Assembly: GCF_003945595.2 (NCBI RefSeq)
Contig: NW_024105087.1
Coordinates: 5,401,001-5,465,000, forward strand
Source: Pipra filicauda
Taxonomy: Eukaryota; Chordata; Aves; Passeriformes; Pipridae
Length of the DNA stretch: 64,000 nt
Reading direction: 5' to 3'
Of this stretch, positions 12,201 through 22,200 are shown one piece after another. The translations under genes were made by a program, and so were the position numbers. The first letter of the stretch is position 1. The number at the start of each line of letters is the position of its first letter. The notes under the pieces were generated by a model. That model did no database searches. It was not told the DNA's origin and saw only the letters and a list, made by a program, of their open reading frames with translations.

Positions 12201-13983
12201 GTTCTCCTTCAGACTTCTGCCCCAACTCTCCACCTGAGGGTAAAAGGAATCCACTATTTTGAAGGTATTGCCACTTTCAGAGATTGAATTTTGCCTACTT
12301 TATAATCAGGCTTGAAAACTCACTCTCTACTTTAAATGGATATTTGTAAAGATGCTGACCTGGGAGACCACGGAGTTGCGTTTAAAACAATCCCATAAAT
12401 TGAAATCTCAGAAATTCAGAAAACAGCAGCTCAGATTGCCCTGTTCCTCCTCAGCCACATCTGCCTGCACTCAATTCCACCAGCCCCACAGCAAAACACC
12501 AGGAAAGCTGTGTCACACGCCCTGCACAGTGACTTCATGGAAAACCAGACCCTTTAAACTACACCTCATCAGTGAAATACTACGGCAAAAGAAGGGAATC
12601 TCCTGCTCTAATATTTATGGACATTGGGGAAGGAAAAGCATGCAGGCATAGTCAATGCAGGTATCTCTCTCCTGTGTCTCCAGTCTACTGTCTACATAGA
12701 ATTCCTAGATTCTTCTTCTGAAGTGCCCCAGTTTGCAAGGGAAGAGCCTTGTCTTCCCCAGCACTGACATTTTCTCAAATACCACACCAATCATCAGCTC
12801 CTGCAAGTTTAAACATCCCTGAAGAAGAGGCAGAGCTTCCTCGTCTCATACTGAAGGCTGTTCTTTAGAAGAAATAAGTTGTATCGCACTAGATGACATT
12901 CCTAATTCAGACCAGAAGGGTCTGCTGTCTACTGAAACACCCACTTTTTTAAGAGAAGTCTGTACCTTTTTTAATATAAGCTTCCACACCCCTGTGGAGA
13001 CACCATTTCTGCCCATCATTCCCCTGCCCAGGGAGGGTGTTTGTCAATCTGCTCTTACCAGCTTTTGAAAACCTGGCCTATACTGTAACTCAGAACACTG
13101 CAGAGTTCCCCCAGGCTCCCTGTTGGGAAGCCAGGCAGAAAGCCTCGGAGATCCACAGTCAGCTCAGGCCCCGTGTGGGTGGGACTGCCCCACATACACC
13201 AGTGAACCAGGGCTGTGCCGTGCGGGCCAAGGCGGGAAACCTTCCCCACAGGCACGGCTGGCACGGACCGAGGGCACAGACACACAGACACAGAGACACA
13301 CAGACAGATACAGACACACACAGACACAAAACCACACAAACACACAGAAACACACACACAAACACACACACTCCCTCAGGGAGCGCTGCAGGGCCGACAC
13401 TCGCTGCGAGAACTCCGCTCACGCCACAGAGACCAAAGACCAGAGAATGACTCAACAGAGATCTCTCCCTACACCACCAAAGACAAGATCCACCACTGAG
13501 TTCATGGTGGTGGCAAACTTTTCCAGGCTTCCTGTCATTATTCCTAGCTTTTCCCACTTCCTTCTGTTTTTCCTTTTTCTCTCTCTGCCTCTCTTGGACT
13601 TAATCCAGTTGAGTTATCATTTTGGATTCCAACATTTGACCTGGTTTCTGTCTTAATCTCGCTTTTGGGTACTTGGGAACTTAAAATCCTCCCCTCATTT
13701 AGGGATAGAGGCACACTGTACCTAAGCGGGTTGGAAGAGCAGGACGTCACCCAGGCCTGGGTCTGTCACAGAAGCTATGAAAATACCAGCATGCTCTGAA
13801 GCCACTCTCAGGGACATGACAATCCTGACTTACTTCTCCCCCTCAGGGATTATATTTCTTGCGTTGAGGAGGGCATTAGTTTTTTGAAACCATCTCGACA
13901 CTTGTCACAGCACCTGGGAGGTCAAGATTACACCCAACGAATTCCTACCTCTCGTCGCTCTTCCCCTTGTCTTGGGGTTCCAT
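174..13983 (-). CDS. AFF1-like (AF4/FMR2 family) gene, 5' part, with duplicated exons; 3' end beyond left edge
   Basis: AFF proteins scaffold super elongation complexes: the N-terminus binds P-TEFb and a central motif binds ELL. The predicted coding exons on the minus strand are 13949-13983, 11694-11814, 10897-11196, 10038-10070, 9677-9721, 8612-8644, 7960-7990, 7511-7562, then one of several cassette exons, then 1409-1439, 960-1011 and 174-228. All have AG/GT borders and compatible phases. Exon 2 contains NRDLLRLEAQEKRRREA and ends in KTPIFAKPYK; exon 3 contains DALSRRIRNVLGDYNDFKEY. Both match the family N-terminal homology domain. QNQ, SSQ, TS and DDLQLSDSEESD follow in the same order as in AFF1. 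The section before DDLQLSDSE is about 220 residues, much shorter than in AFF1/AFF4, and the KWQLDNWL segment expected after the serine-rich region is not visible. It could be a diverged, functional AFF1 paralogue or a decaying copy; every exon used in the model is open. Family assignment is firm; paralogue, completeness and expression are not. Confidence 0.72.
661..775 (+). mobile_element. CR1 LINE 3'-end fragment inside unit A
   Basis: Contains the CR1 3' signature GGCTTAGTGGACTTGGCATT and GGTTGGACTTGATGATCTTA followed by AAAGGCCTTTTCCAGCC. In sense orientation on the plus strand it lies between exon 6 and exon 7 copies, antisense to the AFF1-like gene. Confidence 0.85.
960..1011 (-). CDS. 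AFF1-like exon 6, unit A copy
   Basis: The 52-nt exon is identical to the copy at 7511-7562, with the same GTGCAG acceptor and GTAAGT donor. Phase is 1 in, 2 out. It links the exon at 1409-1439 to the one at 174-228. Confidence 0.5.
1409..1439 (-). CDS. AFF1-like exon 5, unit A copy: DTDGSAAQNQ
   Basis: Second copy of the 31-nt exon at 7960-7990, differing by Thr for Met. The acceptor and donor are intact. It starts in phase 0, so it can follow exon 7 or exon 8, both of which end in phase 0. Confidence 0.5.
2557..2704 (-). CDS. AFF1-like exon 8: Ser/acidic-rich, ends SDPPSAPAPE
   Basis: A 148-nt exon with acceptor CTTTGCAG at 2705 and donor GTGAGT at 2556. In the only open frame (one base, then 49 codons) it encodes a Ser-Glu-Asp stretch including SSSSETSDSESS and ends in PPSAPAPE. 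This resembles the Ser/Asp/Glu-rich stretch ending in TPAPEPE after DSEDSDSEQ in AFF1. With this acceptor the exon needs two incoming bases, which exon 6 leaves but exon 7 does not. A second AG ten bases inside (CCTAAAG, minus strand) would make it a 138-nt phase 0/0 exon able to follow exon 7. Confidence 0.65.
3265..4985. repeat. Tandem unit B
   Basis: The unit starts near the shared leader GTTTTTCTCC..GGTCTAGCTAG and holds the exon 7 copy at 3509-3563. From about 3958 it carries a sequence shared only with unit C instead of the CR1/exon 6/exon 5 part. It contains about 180 bases (near 4654-4830) that are missing from unit C. Confidence 0.8.
3509..3563 (-). CDS. AFF1-like exon 7, unit B cassette: VLLDDLQLSDSEESDDNQ
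   Basis: A 55-nt exon (phase 2 in, 0 out) with acceptor TTGTCTTTCAG and donor GTCAGT at 3508. It carries the family signature DDLQLSDSE found in AFF1 and is identical to the unit A copy. No exon 5 or 6 copy is seen in this unit. Confidence 0.55.
4995..6495. repeat. Tandem unit C
   Basis: Same organisation as unit B, with the exon 7 copy at 5214-5268 and the B/C-specific rear half from about 5645. It is shorter than B mainly because of an internal gap relative to B near 6335. Confidence 0.8.
5214..5268 (-). CDS. AFF1-like exon 7, unit C cassette: WLPIVPQLSDSEESDDNQ
   Basis: A 55-nt exon (phase 2 in, 0 out) with acceptor GTAGTTTCAG and donor GTCAGT at 5213. It belongs to the same class as the unit D copy, with two residues changed in the variable first half. 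There is no stop codon in the required frame. No copies of exons 5 or 6 accompany it in this unit. Confidence 0.5.
6722..6776 (-). CDS. AFF1-like exon 7, unit D cassette: WLQNVPQLSDSEESDDNQ
   Basis: A 55-nt exon (phase 2 in, 0 out) with acceptor GTAGTTTCAG and donor GTCAGC at 6721. The acidic half LSDSEESDDNQ is conserved with the other copies, whereas the first half differs from the family-typical LLDDLQ of copies A and B. It is one of four copies of this exon. Confidence 0.55.
7212..7325 (+). mobile_element. CR1 LINE 3'-end fragment inside unit D
   Basis: Near-identical partner of the fragment at 661-775, copied with the unit rather than inserted separately. Confidence 0.85.
7511..7562 (-). 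CDS. AFF1-like exon 6, unit D copy: Ser/Thr-rich linker
   Basis: A 52-nt exon (phase 1 in, 2 out) with acceptor GATGTGCAG and donor GTAAGT at 7510. Read in the phase left by exon 5 it gives QSGTGSGTLPSSQPRT plus a split Ser codon completed by the next exon. The other two frames do not link its neighbours. The order QNQ - SSQ - TS - DDLQLSDSE matches AFF1 and confirms the frame. Confidence 0.55.
7960..7990 (-). CDS. AFF1-like exon 5, unit D copy: DMDGSAAQNQ
   Basis: A 31-nt exon (phase 0 in, 1 out) with a TTTCTTTCTAG acceptor and a GTAAGC donor at 7959. Its QNQ aligns with VTQNQKQ of AFF1, shortly before the DDLQLSDSE motif. A copy lies at 1409-1439 (DTDGSAAQNQ). Confidence 0.5.
8612..8644 (-). 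CDS. AFF1-like exon 4': duplicate, SPPKAEPSSTK
   Basis: A 33-nt duplicate of the exon at 10038-10070, with the same acceptor and donor and a single Asp-to-Glu change. It keeps the 0/0 phase. It is followed in transcript order by the phase-0 exon at 7960-7990. Confidence 0.55.
9677..9721 (-). CDS. AFF1-like exon 3': short duplicate of the SIEDILR end of exon 3
   Basis: A 45-nt exon (phase 0/0) encoding QTNSTDALSIEDILR. The acceptor CTTGTCTCAG is at 9722 and the donor GTAGGT at 9676. It duplicates only the last part of exon 3; the duplicated piece has a splice acceptor where the parental exon is internal. It differs from the parent at Ala-Leu versus Ala-Pro before SIEDILR. Because it is symmetric it can be included without shifting the frame. 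Confidence 0.55.
9957..10960. repeat. Duplicated block, copy 2 (exons 4 and 3 end)
   Basis: Partner of the block at 8529-9730. It carries exon 4 at 10038-10070 and the 3' end of exon 3 at 10897-10950. Confidence 0.75.
10038..10070 (-). CDS. AFF1-like exon 4: SPPKADPSSTK
   Basis: A 33-nt symmetric exon (phase 0/0) with acceptor CTCTGCAG at 10071 and donor GTAAAC at 10037. The peptide resembles a shrunken PPPLTAIHTP..TEPSKFPFPTK region, which directly follows EEILKEM in AFF1/AFF4. A near-identical copy lies at 8612-8644. It is short, so confidence rests on splice sites, phase and duplication. Confidence 0.55.
10897..11196 (-). CDS. AFF1-like exon 3: end of N-terminal domain, basic linker, SIEDILR motif
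   Basis: A 300-nt symmetric exon (phase 0/0) with acceptor at 11197-11198 and donor GTAGGT at 10896. It encodes exactly 100 residues. The start (DALSRRIRNVLGDYNDFKEY) aligns with the family motif LSSRIQ.MLGNY..VKEF. A basic Arg/Lys/Ser linker follows, and the exon ends in STDAPSIEDILR. That ending resembles the VEEILKEM of the central family motif that binds ELL in AFF4. The roughly 250-residue spacer that AFF1 has between these two motifs is therefore compressed here. Confidence 0.72.
11694..11814 (-). CDS. AFF1-like exon 2: N-terminal homology domain
   Basis: A 121-nt exon (phase 2 in, 0 out) with acceptor AG at 11815-11816 and donor GTAATG at 11693. It encodes residues 12-52 of the predicted protein, including EKNRDLLRLEAQEKRRREA and KTPIFAKPYK. 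In AFF1 and AFF4 the equivalent segment (NRNLLR...PLF.EPYK) is the first contact region with cyclin T1/CDK9, so P-TEFb recruitment may be retained. This is inferred from family knowledge. Confidence 0.75.
11815..13948 (-). other. AFF1-like intron 1
   Basis: Between the start exon and exon 2 I see no further exon, RNA gene or recognisable transposon, only the CA-rich simple repeat listed separately. Confidence 0.4.
13275..13371. repeat. CA/CAGA-rich simple repeat
   Basis: About 97 bases of imperfect (CA)n with interspersed CAGACA, CAGAGA and CACAAA units. It produces the long Cys/Val/Ser and Thr/His open frames on both strands, which are not genes. Confidence 0.9.
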
Positions 13984-14013
13984 TATGAGTGACTCCAATA
14001 TGAGTCAGCTTCC
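13949..14013 (-). CDS. AFF1-like exon 1: start codon exon
   Basis: On the minus strand a strong pyrimidine tract and AG (14014-14015) precede a 30-nt leader and an ATG at 13983-13981. The exon encodes MEPQDKGKSDE plus two bases of the next codon, then a GTAGGA donor at 13948. Joining to 11814 completes a Ser codon and continues into SLSEKNRDLL. AFF proteins also begin with a short start exon just before the NRNLLR-like segment, which supports this ATG. The untranslated first exon should lie further right, probably near 16,100-16,250. Confidence 0.6.
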
Positions 14014-15273
14014 CTAGAAGAGAAAAAACAGATACTCAGCAGGGAAGGGACCATCAGACAGCAATGGTGCAAGCCACAGAAAGACACAGGCCACTACAGA
14101 TGGGAATCCTGTCACACCCCCCCTCAGCCTGCAGCTGGAAAGCCTAAGGGACAGACACACACACTAAGAGGAGAGTATGGATCTGAAAGCAAATAAACAT
14201 TTCATATTTCTTCCCTGCTCAGAATCATGAAAACCGTAACCTAAATCAACTGCCTTAAAAAAACAAGGTGCCCATTGGAATGGAAAAACAAAGGAAGGTG
14301 GCACAAGTAGGAAGTGTGTTCTAGAAGAAGTCATTCCAGCTTTCTTTCAACTCTGTTGGATGGGCCTCACGTTGTCCTAACTTAGGCAGACAGAGATGCA
14401 CACACACACACACGGGACTAAACAGTGTGGGAGGGAAGCCTGCTCTGTCACCAGCTTATCCCTAACACGGCTATAAAGCCTGTGAGCAGCCAGCAGTGAC
14501 ATCTAGACATCTAAACAATCCAAGACTTTTGCAAATGCCTTTGACAGGACCAGGTTTTCAACCACACTGATGCCCCATGGATTTCAGGTTGTGTAGGCCT
14601 TATTAACCTGGCATTATTTTTTCCACAACGCACAAATGCTTTTGCAACCAAGCTGTGTTTAGTAACACAGCCTTTACTCCTTGATGTCCACTTGCCTGGC
14701 TGGACAATTTAGTTCGGATGGCTTTTCTTGTTCTACAAGCAACTGTTCTATTCTTTGTTATTGCTTGTTATTTATGCTTTTTGCTCAAAAAGCTTGATAC
14801 AGTTTGTTGCTGCACTCATTGTCAGTCATGTGTGTTGCATCTTTCCCTGCAGCTCCCCACAAACTGATGTTTCAGGGGACTCCAAGATGCCAAGGTTTTC
14901 CTTACCAGCTACTGTCCTATGTGACTGTACAGCCACCACCTACAGATGAAAACAGGCACCCAAGTGGCCCTGACTGGAATTTTTACAAGTGTTTTACAGT
15001 GCTGTATGTGACCAGACCAATTGCTGTATCCCTTAGCTGGATATAGTTGATCCCCCTTCTTTCTGCCTTTCTCCATCAAGCCACAGGCAAACAGCTGCTC
15101 TAATTGAACATGGAAGCTCCTTGGAAACTTGAACCTTATGAACCCAGTCAAGAGCTTCCCTTCCCTTCAACGCTGCCATCACTAACATTGACAGGGTGGG
15201 AAAAACTTGATGTCTTTGCAGCCATTCAGTTCTTTGAAGGGACAGCTTGATGGACACTCACAGAAGAGACTGG

Positions 15274-15440
15274 ATTCATAGAACCATAAAACCATAGAAG
15301 CATAGAACCATAGAACTATAGAACCACAGAACCAGAGAATGGTTTCGGCTGGAAGGGACCTTAAAGTTCCAACCCCCTTGCCATGGGCAGGGACATCTTT
15401 TCCTAGACCAGGTTGCTCAAAGCTCCATCCAGCCTAGCCT
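15274..15440 (-). mobile_element. CR1 LINE 3' fragment, antisense, with CATAGAACC tail repeats
   Basis: Contains GGAAGGGACCTTAAAG, CCATGGGCAGGGACATC and AGACCAGGTTGCTCAAAGC, the reverse complement of the CR1 3' end. It is preceded by several ACCATAGAA units, which represent the expanded 3' terminal repeat of the element. Confidence 0.9.
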
Positions 15441-15767
15441 TGAATTATTAAAAAATTTTAATGGCCAGTGTCATTAAATACATATAATGTACATATTTCT
15501 CATTATAATAGCCTTGATTATTAACACTGAAAAAATAATAAATCAAGAGCTTTGGATTCATTTCCGCAATTGGGGTTTTTCCACATAGGCTTGACCATCT
15601 TCCTCTGCAGTTACTGACTGCAACAGCTCAGCTGTAATTATGACTAATTCCCGTGCTGAGAGTCGCTTTTGCCACAGATCTGATGCATCTCCCTTCAACC
15701 ATCTCTTTCTCAGCACAGGGACCTTTCCCTCCCTTCCAGACAAGCAGGGAATTACCTTGCAGAAACA

Positions 15768-16105
15768 GGCTTTCCAGGCAAGGAAGGACTCACAGACTGA
15801 CAGTCCAGAAATACACAGTCTTTCTGGACAAGGAATGCCTCACAGAGTGGTGGTCCAGAGAGACAGAGGCTTTCCAAAGACTGAACACCTCACAGAGTGA
15901 GGGTCCAGATACACATAGGCTTTCCCAACAAGGAATGCCTTGCACAGTGATGGTCCTGGTCTTTCCGGACGATGAACACCTCACAGAGTGAGGGTCCAGA
16001 CAAACAGAGGCTTTCCGAACACTGAACACCTCACAGAGTGAGGGTCCAGACAAACACTCGCTTTCCACACAACCAACACCTCTCGGAGCGAGAGCTGCGC
16101 TGCGA
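15768..16105. repeat. 50-bp minisatellite, seven units
   Basis: Units begin with GGCTTTCC or a variant at about 15768, 15817, 15868, 15918, 15958, 16009 and 16059. Spacing is 49-51 bases except for one 40-base unit. The best units contain CCTCACAGAGTGAGG, a 15-base inverted repeat, followed by GTCCAGA. The last unit grades into GC-rich sequence. Confidence 0.85.
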
Positions 16106-16250
16106 TCCGTGCGGCCGCACACCTCGCAGTGCTGCCGAGGGACGGGCTCTGCCCTTGGCAGGTGCCCGGTTGTCACCTGGATGTCACAATCACAGAACCC
16201 TGCCGGGGCCCCGCCCACACACCCCACTGGAACGGGGCAACTCAGCTCCT
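16080..16250 (-). promoter_or_regulatory. Presumptive promoter / first exon region of the AFF1-like gene
   Basis: A short CpG-containing, GC-rich island with a CCCGCCC box (plus strand, near 16211) and GCGGCCGC. It lies about 2 kb upstream of the start-codon exon, where a 5' untranslated exon is needed. No TATA box is evident. Assignment is by position and composition only. Confidence 0.35.
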
Positions 16251-16260
16251 TTGTAGTAGG

Positions 16261-19200
16261 GAGCTCCCAAGTAGTTCAAAACTGCCCCCTGCCCTCACAG
16301 AAATACTGAAATCACCCCAGAAGTATCTTTACATCACATTCTTGGATCTATTGCATTACTCTTTCACTGCCCTCACCTTGTCAGTCACTGAGTGCATCCC
16401 TACTTCATATAGAGAAACCAAGGATTAAATGTCACTTACACACCCTCAGCAGGAGCTCAGAAGGATCCTGGAAAACTCACTAAGCAGTCAAGGGATAATA
16501 AAACCAGTATTGCTTCAGATCACTGCCACCTTGGAGCGTCTCTGTGGCATCAGCCAGCCCTGTAAGTCATGGGCTGCCTTCTCCATGCCGTACACCCAGG
16601 AGCAGGAGATGGAGGTGGCACCAGCTCCAAAAGCCAGGTCTGAGCTGAACCCCAGCATGGTAAAGCACCAAAACAAGCTGAAGAGAAGTCGGGGGAGACT
16701 GACACATGGCAGTGAAGGGATTCAGAAGACAGCCCTGAGAGCCCCCTGAAGACAGCCATGCCAGGCAGAGTGATGCTTTTACCCTGCAGGGATCAGCTTC
16801 CGACCATGACTTTCTCTGCAAATTCTCTTCTGGATTTAAAGCTACTGAAAGTCTATTAGGGAGAGCCTGCATCAATCCCCTGATATCCCTGGGATATAGG
16901 GGTGAAGCTAGAACTTCTTTCAAAAAAAAGAAACCAGAACACAATGAATGCAAGAAGTTCAGCTGTTCTCCAAGGAAAACAGCAGCACGTGCTCGCAGAG
17001 GGAAAAGTACCTCTTCACATCTCCTAAAGCTGCCCTGAAAGAACAAAAATCTATTCCTAATTAAAGCTATGTTTGATGCACTACAAGTAGGGAATTCACA
17101 GAGGAATTTGCTGTTGAATAAGTATAACATCTTTGCAGGGTGAAAAGCCTATTCTAGAACAGTCCAGGTGGCCTTTGCCATGATTTGTTTGCATTACCTT
17201 GGCAAAGCAGTGCCCCTGGCACCCAGCTGAGGAGAGGAGATGGCCCAGCCAGACACCTGGGAAGCAGCCAGTTCCCAACCTTGGCCTTCTTGGCTGGGGG
17301 TTAGCAAAACCTCGGGCTTTGCCAACGCACCTGCCTGGAACCGGGGCAGAGGGGTCAGGGGCTGCTCAGCCACGCACACCAAGGTGCCCTGAGGTCAGGG
17401 TGGCTGCAGAAAGAGCGAGAAGCCCAAAGCCCCACTCAATGCCCAGAAGGGAGCTTCCAGTTTGATGTGTCCAGCAGCACCAAGAGCTTCTCAGCCTGAA
17501 TTTCAGGATTTCTCACTCCTGCTGGGGCCAGTCAGAACTGGGCAAAGCCTCTGTGCTGGGGGAACACAGGGTGCCTGGTGTGATAGAGGGCAAAGCCCCC
17601 CCTGCTCCAGATCCCCGTCAGCCTGGTTACGAAAGCCACTGGGGGCACGTCCGGCACAGGGGCACTTACATAACCAGGAGGGCCAGTGACGCAGGGCAGA
17701 GCTGGGTGCTGGCCAGGCCTGGATGCTGACCAAAAAGTGGGAGCTGCCCGCAGCCCTGCCTCCAGGCAGCCCAACCACTGCACTGCTCTGGAGCACAACC
17801 CCCCGGGGAAAGTCCAGTCCCAGGTTTGGCTGCCAGCTCCGCCGTTCCAGCCCCTCTGGAGTTACAAACGTACTGGCTGGAAACTGATGACTGGTGGGCT
17901 TCTTTACTGAGGCATCAAGGTACCGTGAAATCAGGGTAACAGAGTTTGAAAAATAGAAGTTGCATTTATTTCCAAAGATGAACATTAGCATCGTTTCACC
18001 TGAGGATTGCAGTGCCCAGCCAAGGATCCTCAGCATCTCTACGTCAGAGAGTTCTCCATCAGTACCCATCACTTTGCTTTTCAAGAGGAGGCCGGAGAGT
18101 AGCAATGTAGCTTAGGACATAAATATCCCACGTAGGATTTGCAGAGCAGCTTCCAAACTACAGTTAGTCAGATAGGAAAACTCTGACTATGAAAACTCTG
18201 ATATATGACTGTTTTGATTGCGCAGGGTGTAGCCATTGCATCCCTTTCACTGGAAAAACAGCTGAGCTTTGTTAAGTGTGTTTGGAAGGAGGACACTGGA
18301 TGGCCCCAAGGGCTACAACAGTCAGGTGCAGGGGGTCAGTCCCCAGGTGGTCCCTGTTACACTTCACCCCTCAGTCTCAAGCCGGCTAATAAGCAACACA
18401 ACCTGCACAAGCAACACACATGCCAGATACCCAGTGCTTGGGTGTGTTGCAGGCCATGCCATAGGCAGCAGGCAGAGATGCTCAACTTTAAAGCCAGGCA
18501 GATGTTCTCCACCCCAGACCTCAGCTGCCCAATGAAATGCATAAAGGGGAGGATCACAGGAAGTTCCTTCACTGCCCCTTACAAATGCCAGGGTGAGGTT
18601 CTATAACAAAATAATTCAGAACTGTACAAAACTAGAGTTAAAGCTCTCTAGTATGGCCCTTCTCGCTCTTCCCCTCTCCTCTCAGCTCAGGGTCATCATT
18701 CTGGCAAGCTGGAATTTCAGCCCCTGCTTGGAGGTTGTTTTGTTGATGCAGGAATCAAATACATCATTTTGTAATCTGCTGAAAGGGGGGGAAGAGCAGA
18801 TCCCAGCCAGACCTCCCTGAGACAGGGAGAGAGGAGAGAGAAGGAGCCTCCTCTACACAACCTGTCCCCAAAAACTGCATCCTTCAGGACACTAAACCAA
18901 CCTCCTCCCAAGAGAGCTCTGTTCACATCTTGAAGGGGAAGGCAAGAAAGAAGGAAGGAAAAATGATGCTTACGCCAAGAAGACTGTCCTTACCTCAGCC
19001 TAAGATACTCCGAGGTAGTCATTGGGATGGTGGATGAATCTTCAGCCCCTTGGAGCATGTGGCAGAGAGCAGCCCTTGCAGACCCCCTCTGAATGGGCAG
19101 CAGGGAAGACCAGCAGCAATGAAGGGTGCTATTGGGCAGCCCCAGACCCACTCCTTCTGCCCCTGCATGCCTGTGTGCTGGGAATGGCATCACCACCAGA

Positions 19201-22200
19201 AGCTCCACACGGGCAGCACTTCTACTGATTTGGGCTCTGGAAAACCTGTGCAAATCCCAGGCTTTCCTGTGGTGCTCACTCACCTGCCCCCTGTTTGCCT
19301 CAGTCTCTCAGTAGAGGCAGGCAAACCACTCCTGCATCACTAAGTGTTCCAGTTCTTTCCAGCAGGCCAAGAAATGGCAGCCCTGCCAGGCCTCACAGAG
19401 CCTGACCTTTCTAAAGACCCCTAAAAATCCTGTCACCATCTGTAGCACCATTATGTAGCTCAGAAGCTACAGCCAGGTCACAGTGACATCCTAAATGGGT
19501 AATGTGCCCATTTCTGTTTCTCAGAAGGCAGACTAAGAGTTAAATGGAAATATTTGCTAAATGTGCTAAACACTGTAGCACAAGTGGCTGCAGTGGCTCC
19601 AAAGAGAGGTGGAAGTCTTGGAAATTTTGATTCCACGGGAGACACCTCTTAGACAGACACCTATTTCCAGAAATGAAGTACTCCATTTAATCATCTGCAC
19701 TGTAGTGTGCATCCATATCTGAGATGAATATACATGCACGTTTCTTTCACAGGATGTCAGAAGTGTCACTATCATTCCCTCTCTCTTCCTCAGCCGTGTG
19801 GAACACTTTGCCATCTGCTGTCCAGACTTAATGCTACTCATTTCTCAGCGAGACAGATATTGGGTTCAAGTGGCAAAGCTCCCCCTTCTGAGATGCTTTA
19901 GTGACTGAAACGCTTGAAAAATCAAGAGCTGAGTGCTTTGAAAACTCAGTTAACTATGGCAAGGCTGCCTGTTTTAAACATCCAAATCTCTGCCCTGTTC
20001 ACCTGTTCACCTCAGGTGAACCTGTTTTGGGGCAGCCTCCCTCAAAGCTACTGTGATCCCCACGTCTGCCACCGAGTTCTGTTTCCCAGCTTCTTCCCAG
20101 GTGCCCAAAACCAAGGTGAGGCAGGGAGGGGAGAGCACATAAGCATTCCCAGCCCTGCGGCTCAGGGAGGGAAGGAAGACCCATAGCAGGGTGATGGTGG
20201 GGAGGTGAAGGGTTCCTGGTGCTGTGACAGGGAAAAAGGACATCCTGGTGGTGCAAGTCATCCCAAAGGAATGCAGCCAGCAGCCCAGGCGATGGCATTT
20301 CTCATGGGAGAAGCAAGAAGGTGTTGGGATGCACGTGCACCCTGAAGTTCAAAATCACCACGCTCACAGCCATCTGTGCTGCGCAGAGTCAAACTGCCAT
20401 AGGTTTTTTCCTGTTAATCCACTGTGACACTTCAGTGACTACTGTCCAGCTCCCCTGAGATGGTAATTTCCTTTTTAGAGCATGCTTTTCCAAGCTGGAA
20501 ACATTGGCAGTTAAAGCAGCTGTACCAAACACAGCACAAACACTTCCCTGATGTAGGGATGACCGGTTGGGAAGAGATGACTGACCAAGGACGTGGAAGG
20601 ATTATTATCCTCAGACCATTACTAATCCCAAGGAAGTGGAGTTTGTGGAAAGCATTGCTTTTACTACATGCTGGAATAACTTCAGTCATAGCTGTATTTT
20701 TTAGTAACACCCTGCTGGACCTGGGATTTCCACAGCATTGGAAAAGGATTAACAGCCTGTCCAGCATGTTTGAAACATCTCCAGGGTAAGAACAGGTCAA
20801 AAAGCTAAGAAAAAAGCATTTCTCACAGCCTATGCACCCTTTGACCCGGACCCCTTCTCTCCATTTGCTCACTGTTCCCAGCTAGTGGAAACATCAGTCA
20901 GATGCACACGGGACAGCTGAGATCATTTTCCAAAGAAACCTTTTTCTCTAAGTCACATATACATTTAGTTATTTATAAGATTAATTGCATCTTCTGTGTA
21001 TTTCTGAAAGGATTTTATTTTCCGGGAAGGCTATTAGGACCATTCCCAAGGGATGCCAAGCAAACAGTGATTCACATATTGGAGCTAAATCACCACTCTT
21101 TCCCAAATCTGGGAAGAGAGAGGTATGCCCAGAAAACAGCCCTGTGCATCATCAGTAACTTTTGTTTCTTTCACACCCGCCTTTGTTACTGTCTCACTGG
21201 CTTGGTCACACATGGCTAAAGAAAGCCAGCACTCAAAAGAGCAGGGAAAAGCACATTCAGTACAGTGGGAAGAAGGAAATCTTCTGTCTTTCCTCCTTGG
21301 AGATTACACGAGGAGGTGGTTTGGCCTCAACCCAGCTACTTGAGTCATCAGAGAAATAAAATGAATAACAAACATATTGTACCACCAGTCATTAGCTACT
21401 TAGGGACTGCTGAGTTCTCTGGGCAACAAGCAGCTCCGGGAAATCTGCTGGAACTGGAGGTGAGGAGGATGAGCAGCCAGCCCTGGGCGAAACCCAAGGG
21501 TTTTCCCATGGAGCAGGAGAGCAGAATGAAGAGCCACCAGGCTAAGAGGCACCTGAATGTCAGAAAACACGACAGGAGCTGAGGACTTGGAGCTCAGAGA
21601 TGGGCCCACAAAGCCATCAGCTTCCCTGCCATCAAGCCTCTAATCTGTTAGTGACAGTGTGACAGATAATGCAACAAAACCCAGGCTGCCTATTCCTTGG
21701 ACCACTGCCGGGAGGTATTTTCTTTGCCAAATCCCACCAGAAATGGCAGGGCCATTAGACTAGCTCATGAATCACCAACCACTCTTTCCTTCTAGAAGGG
21801 TCTCGTCTTCTAGAAAGGGAGGGAAAAGCTGGTTACAGATGATCTCACACAAGAAGCATGGAAATAAACTCTTAATCACAAGTTTGCCCTTCTGATAAGG
21901 GTGTCCAGACTTGAGAGCAGACAAGCCCAGTCAGGTGCAGAGTCTGGTTAGCAAGGAACCAGGGCTCCCAGTCTTGCATGGCAATCAAGCCTCTGTCTCT
22001 TCCGTGCATATTTAAAGCAGAGAGGATGTGAATCAGAGCACAGAGATCTTCAAGGAGTGGTCCGTGTGTCTGAAAGCAGAGAAATCCAAGCTCCAGCCTT
22101 TCCCTTCAAGGCTCTCCAGCTGCCTCTCCCGTGCTCTCAGCGTTCCCTTTTGAGCGCAGGCAGCACGGCTGCTTCATTTCACAGAAAACAAAACTGAAGA

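Noticed and set aside
13055..13656. Long Cys/Val-rich and Thr/His-rich open frames on both strands
   Set aside because: They are translations of the CA-rich simple repeat at 13275-13371.
15790..16227. A 145-residue minus-strand frame with repeated GPSLCEVFS-like peptides
   Set aside because: It is produced by the 50-bp minisatellite read in one frame. There are no splice or start signals linking it to a gene.
16567..18105. Minus-strand frames of 187 and 200 residues between the AFF1-like gene and NOCT
   Set aside because: No recognisable domain and no supporting splice structure. An LTR origin of the second was considered, but no paired repeat, primer-binding site or gag/pol motif was found.
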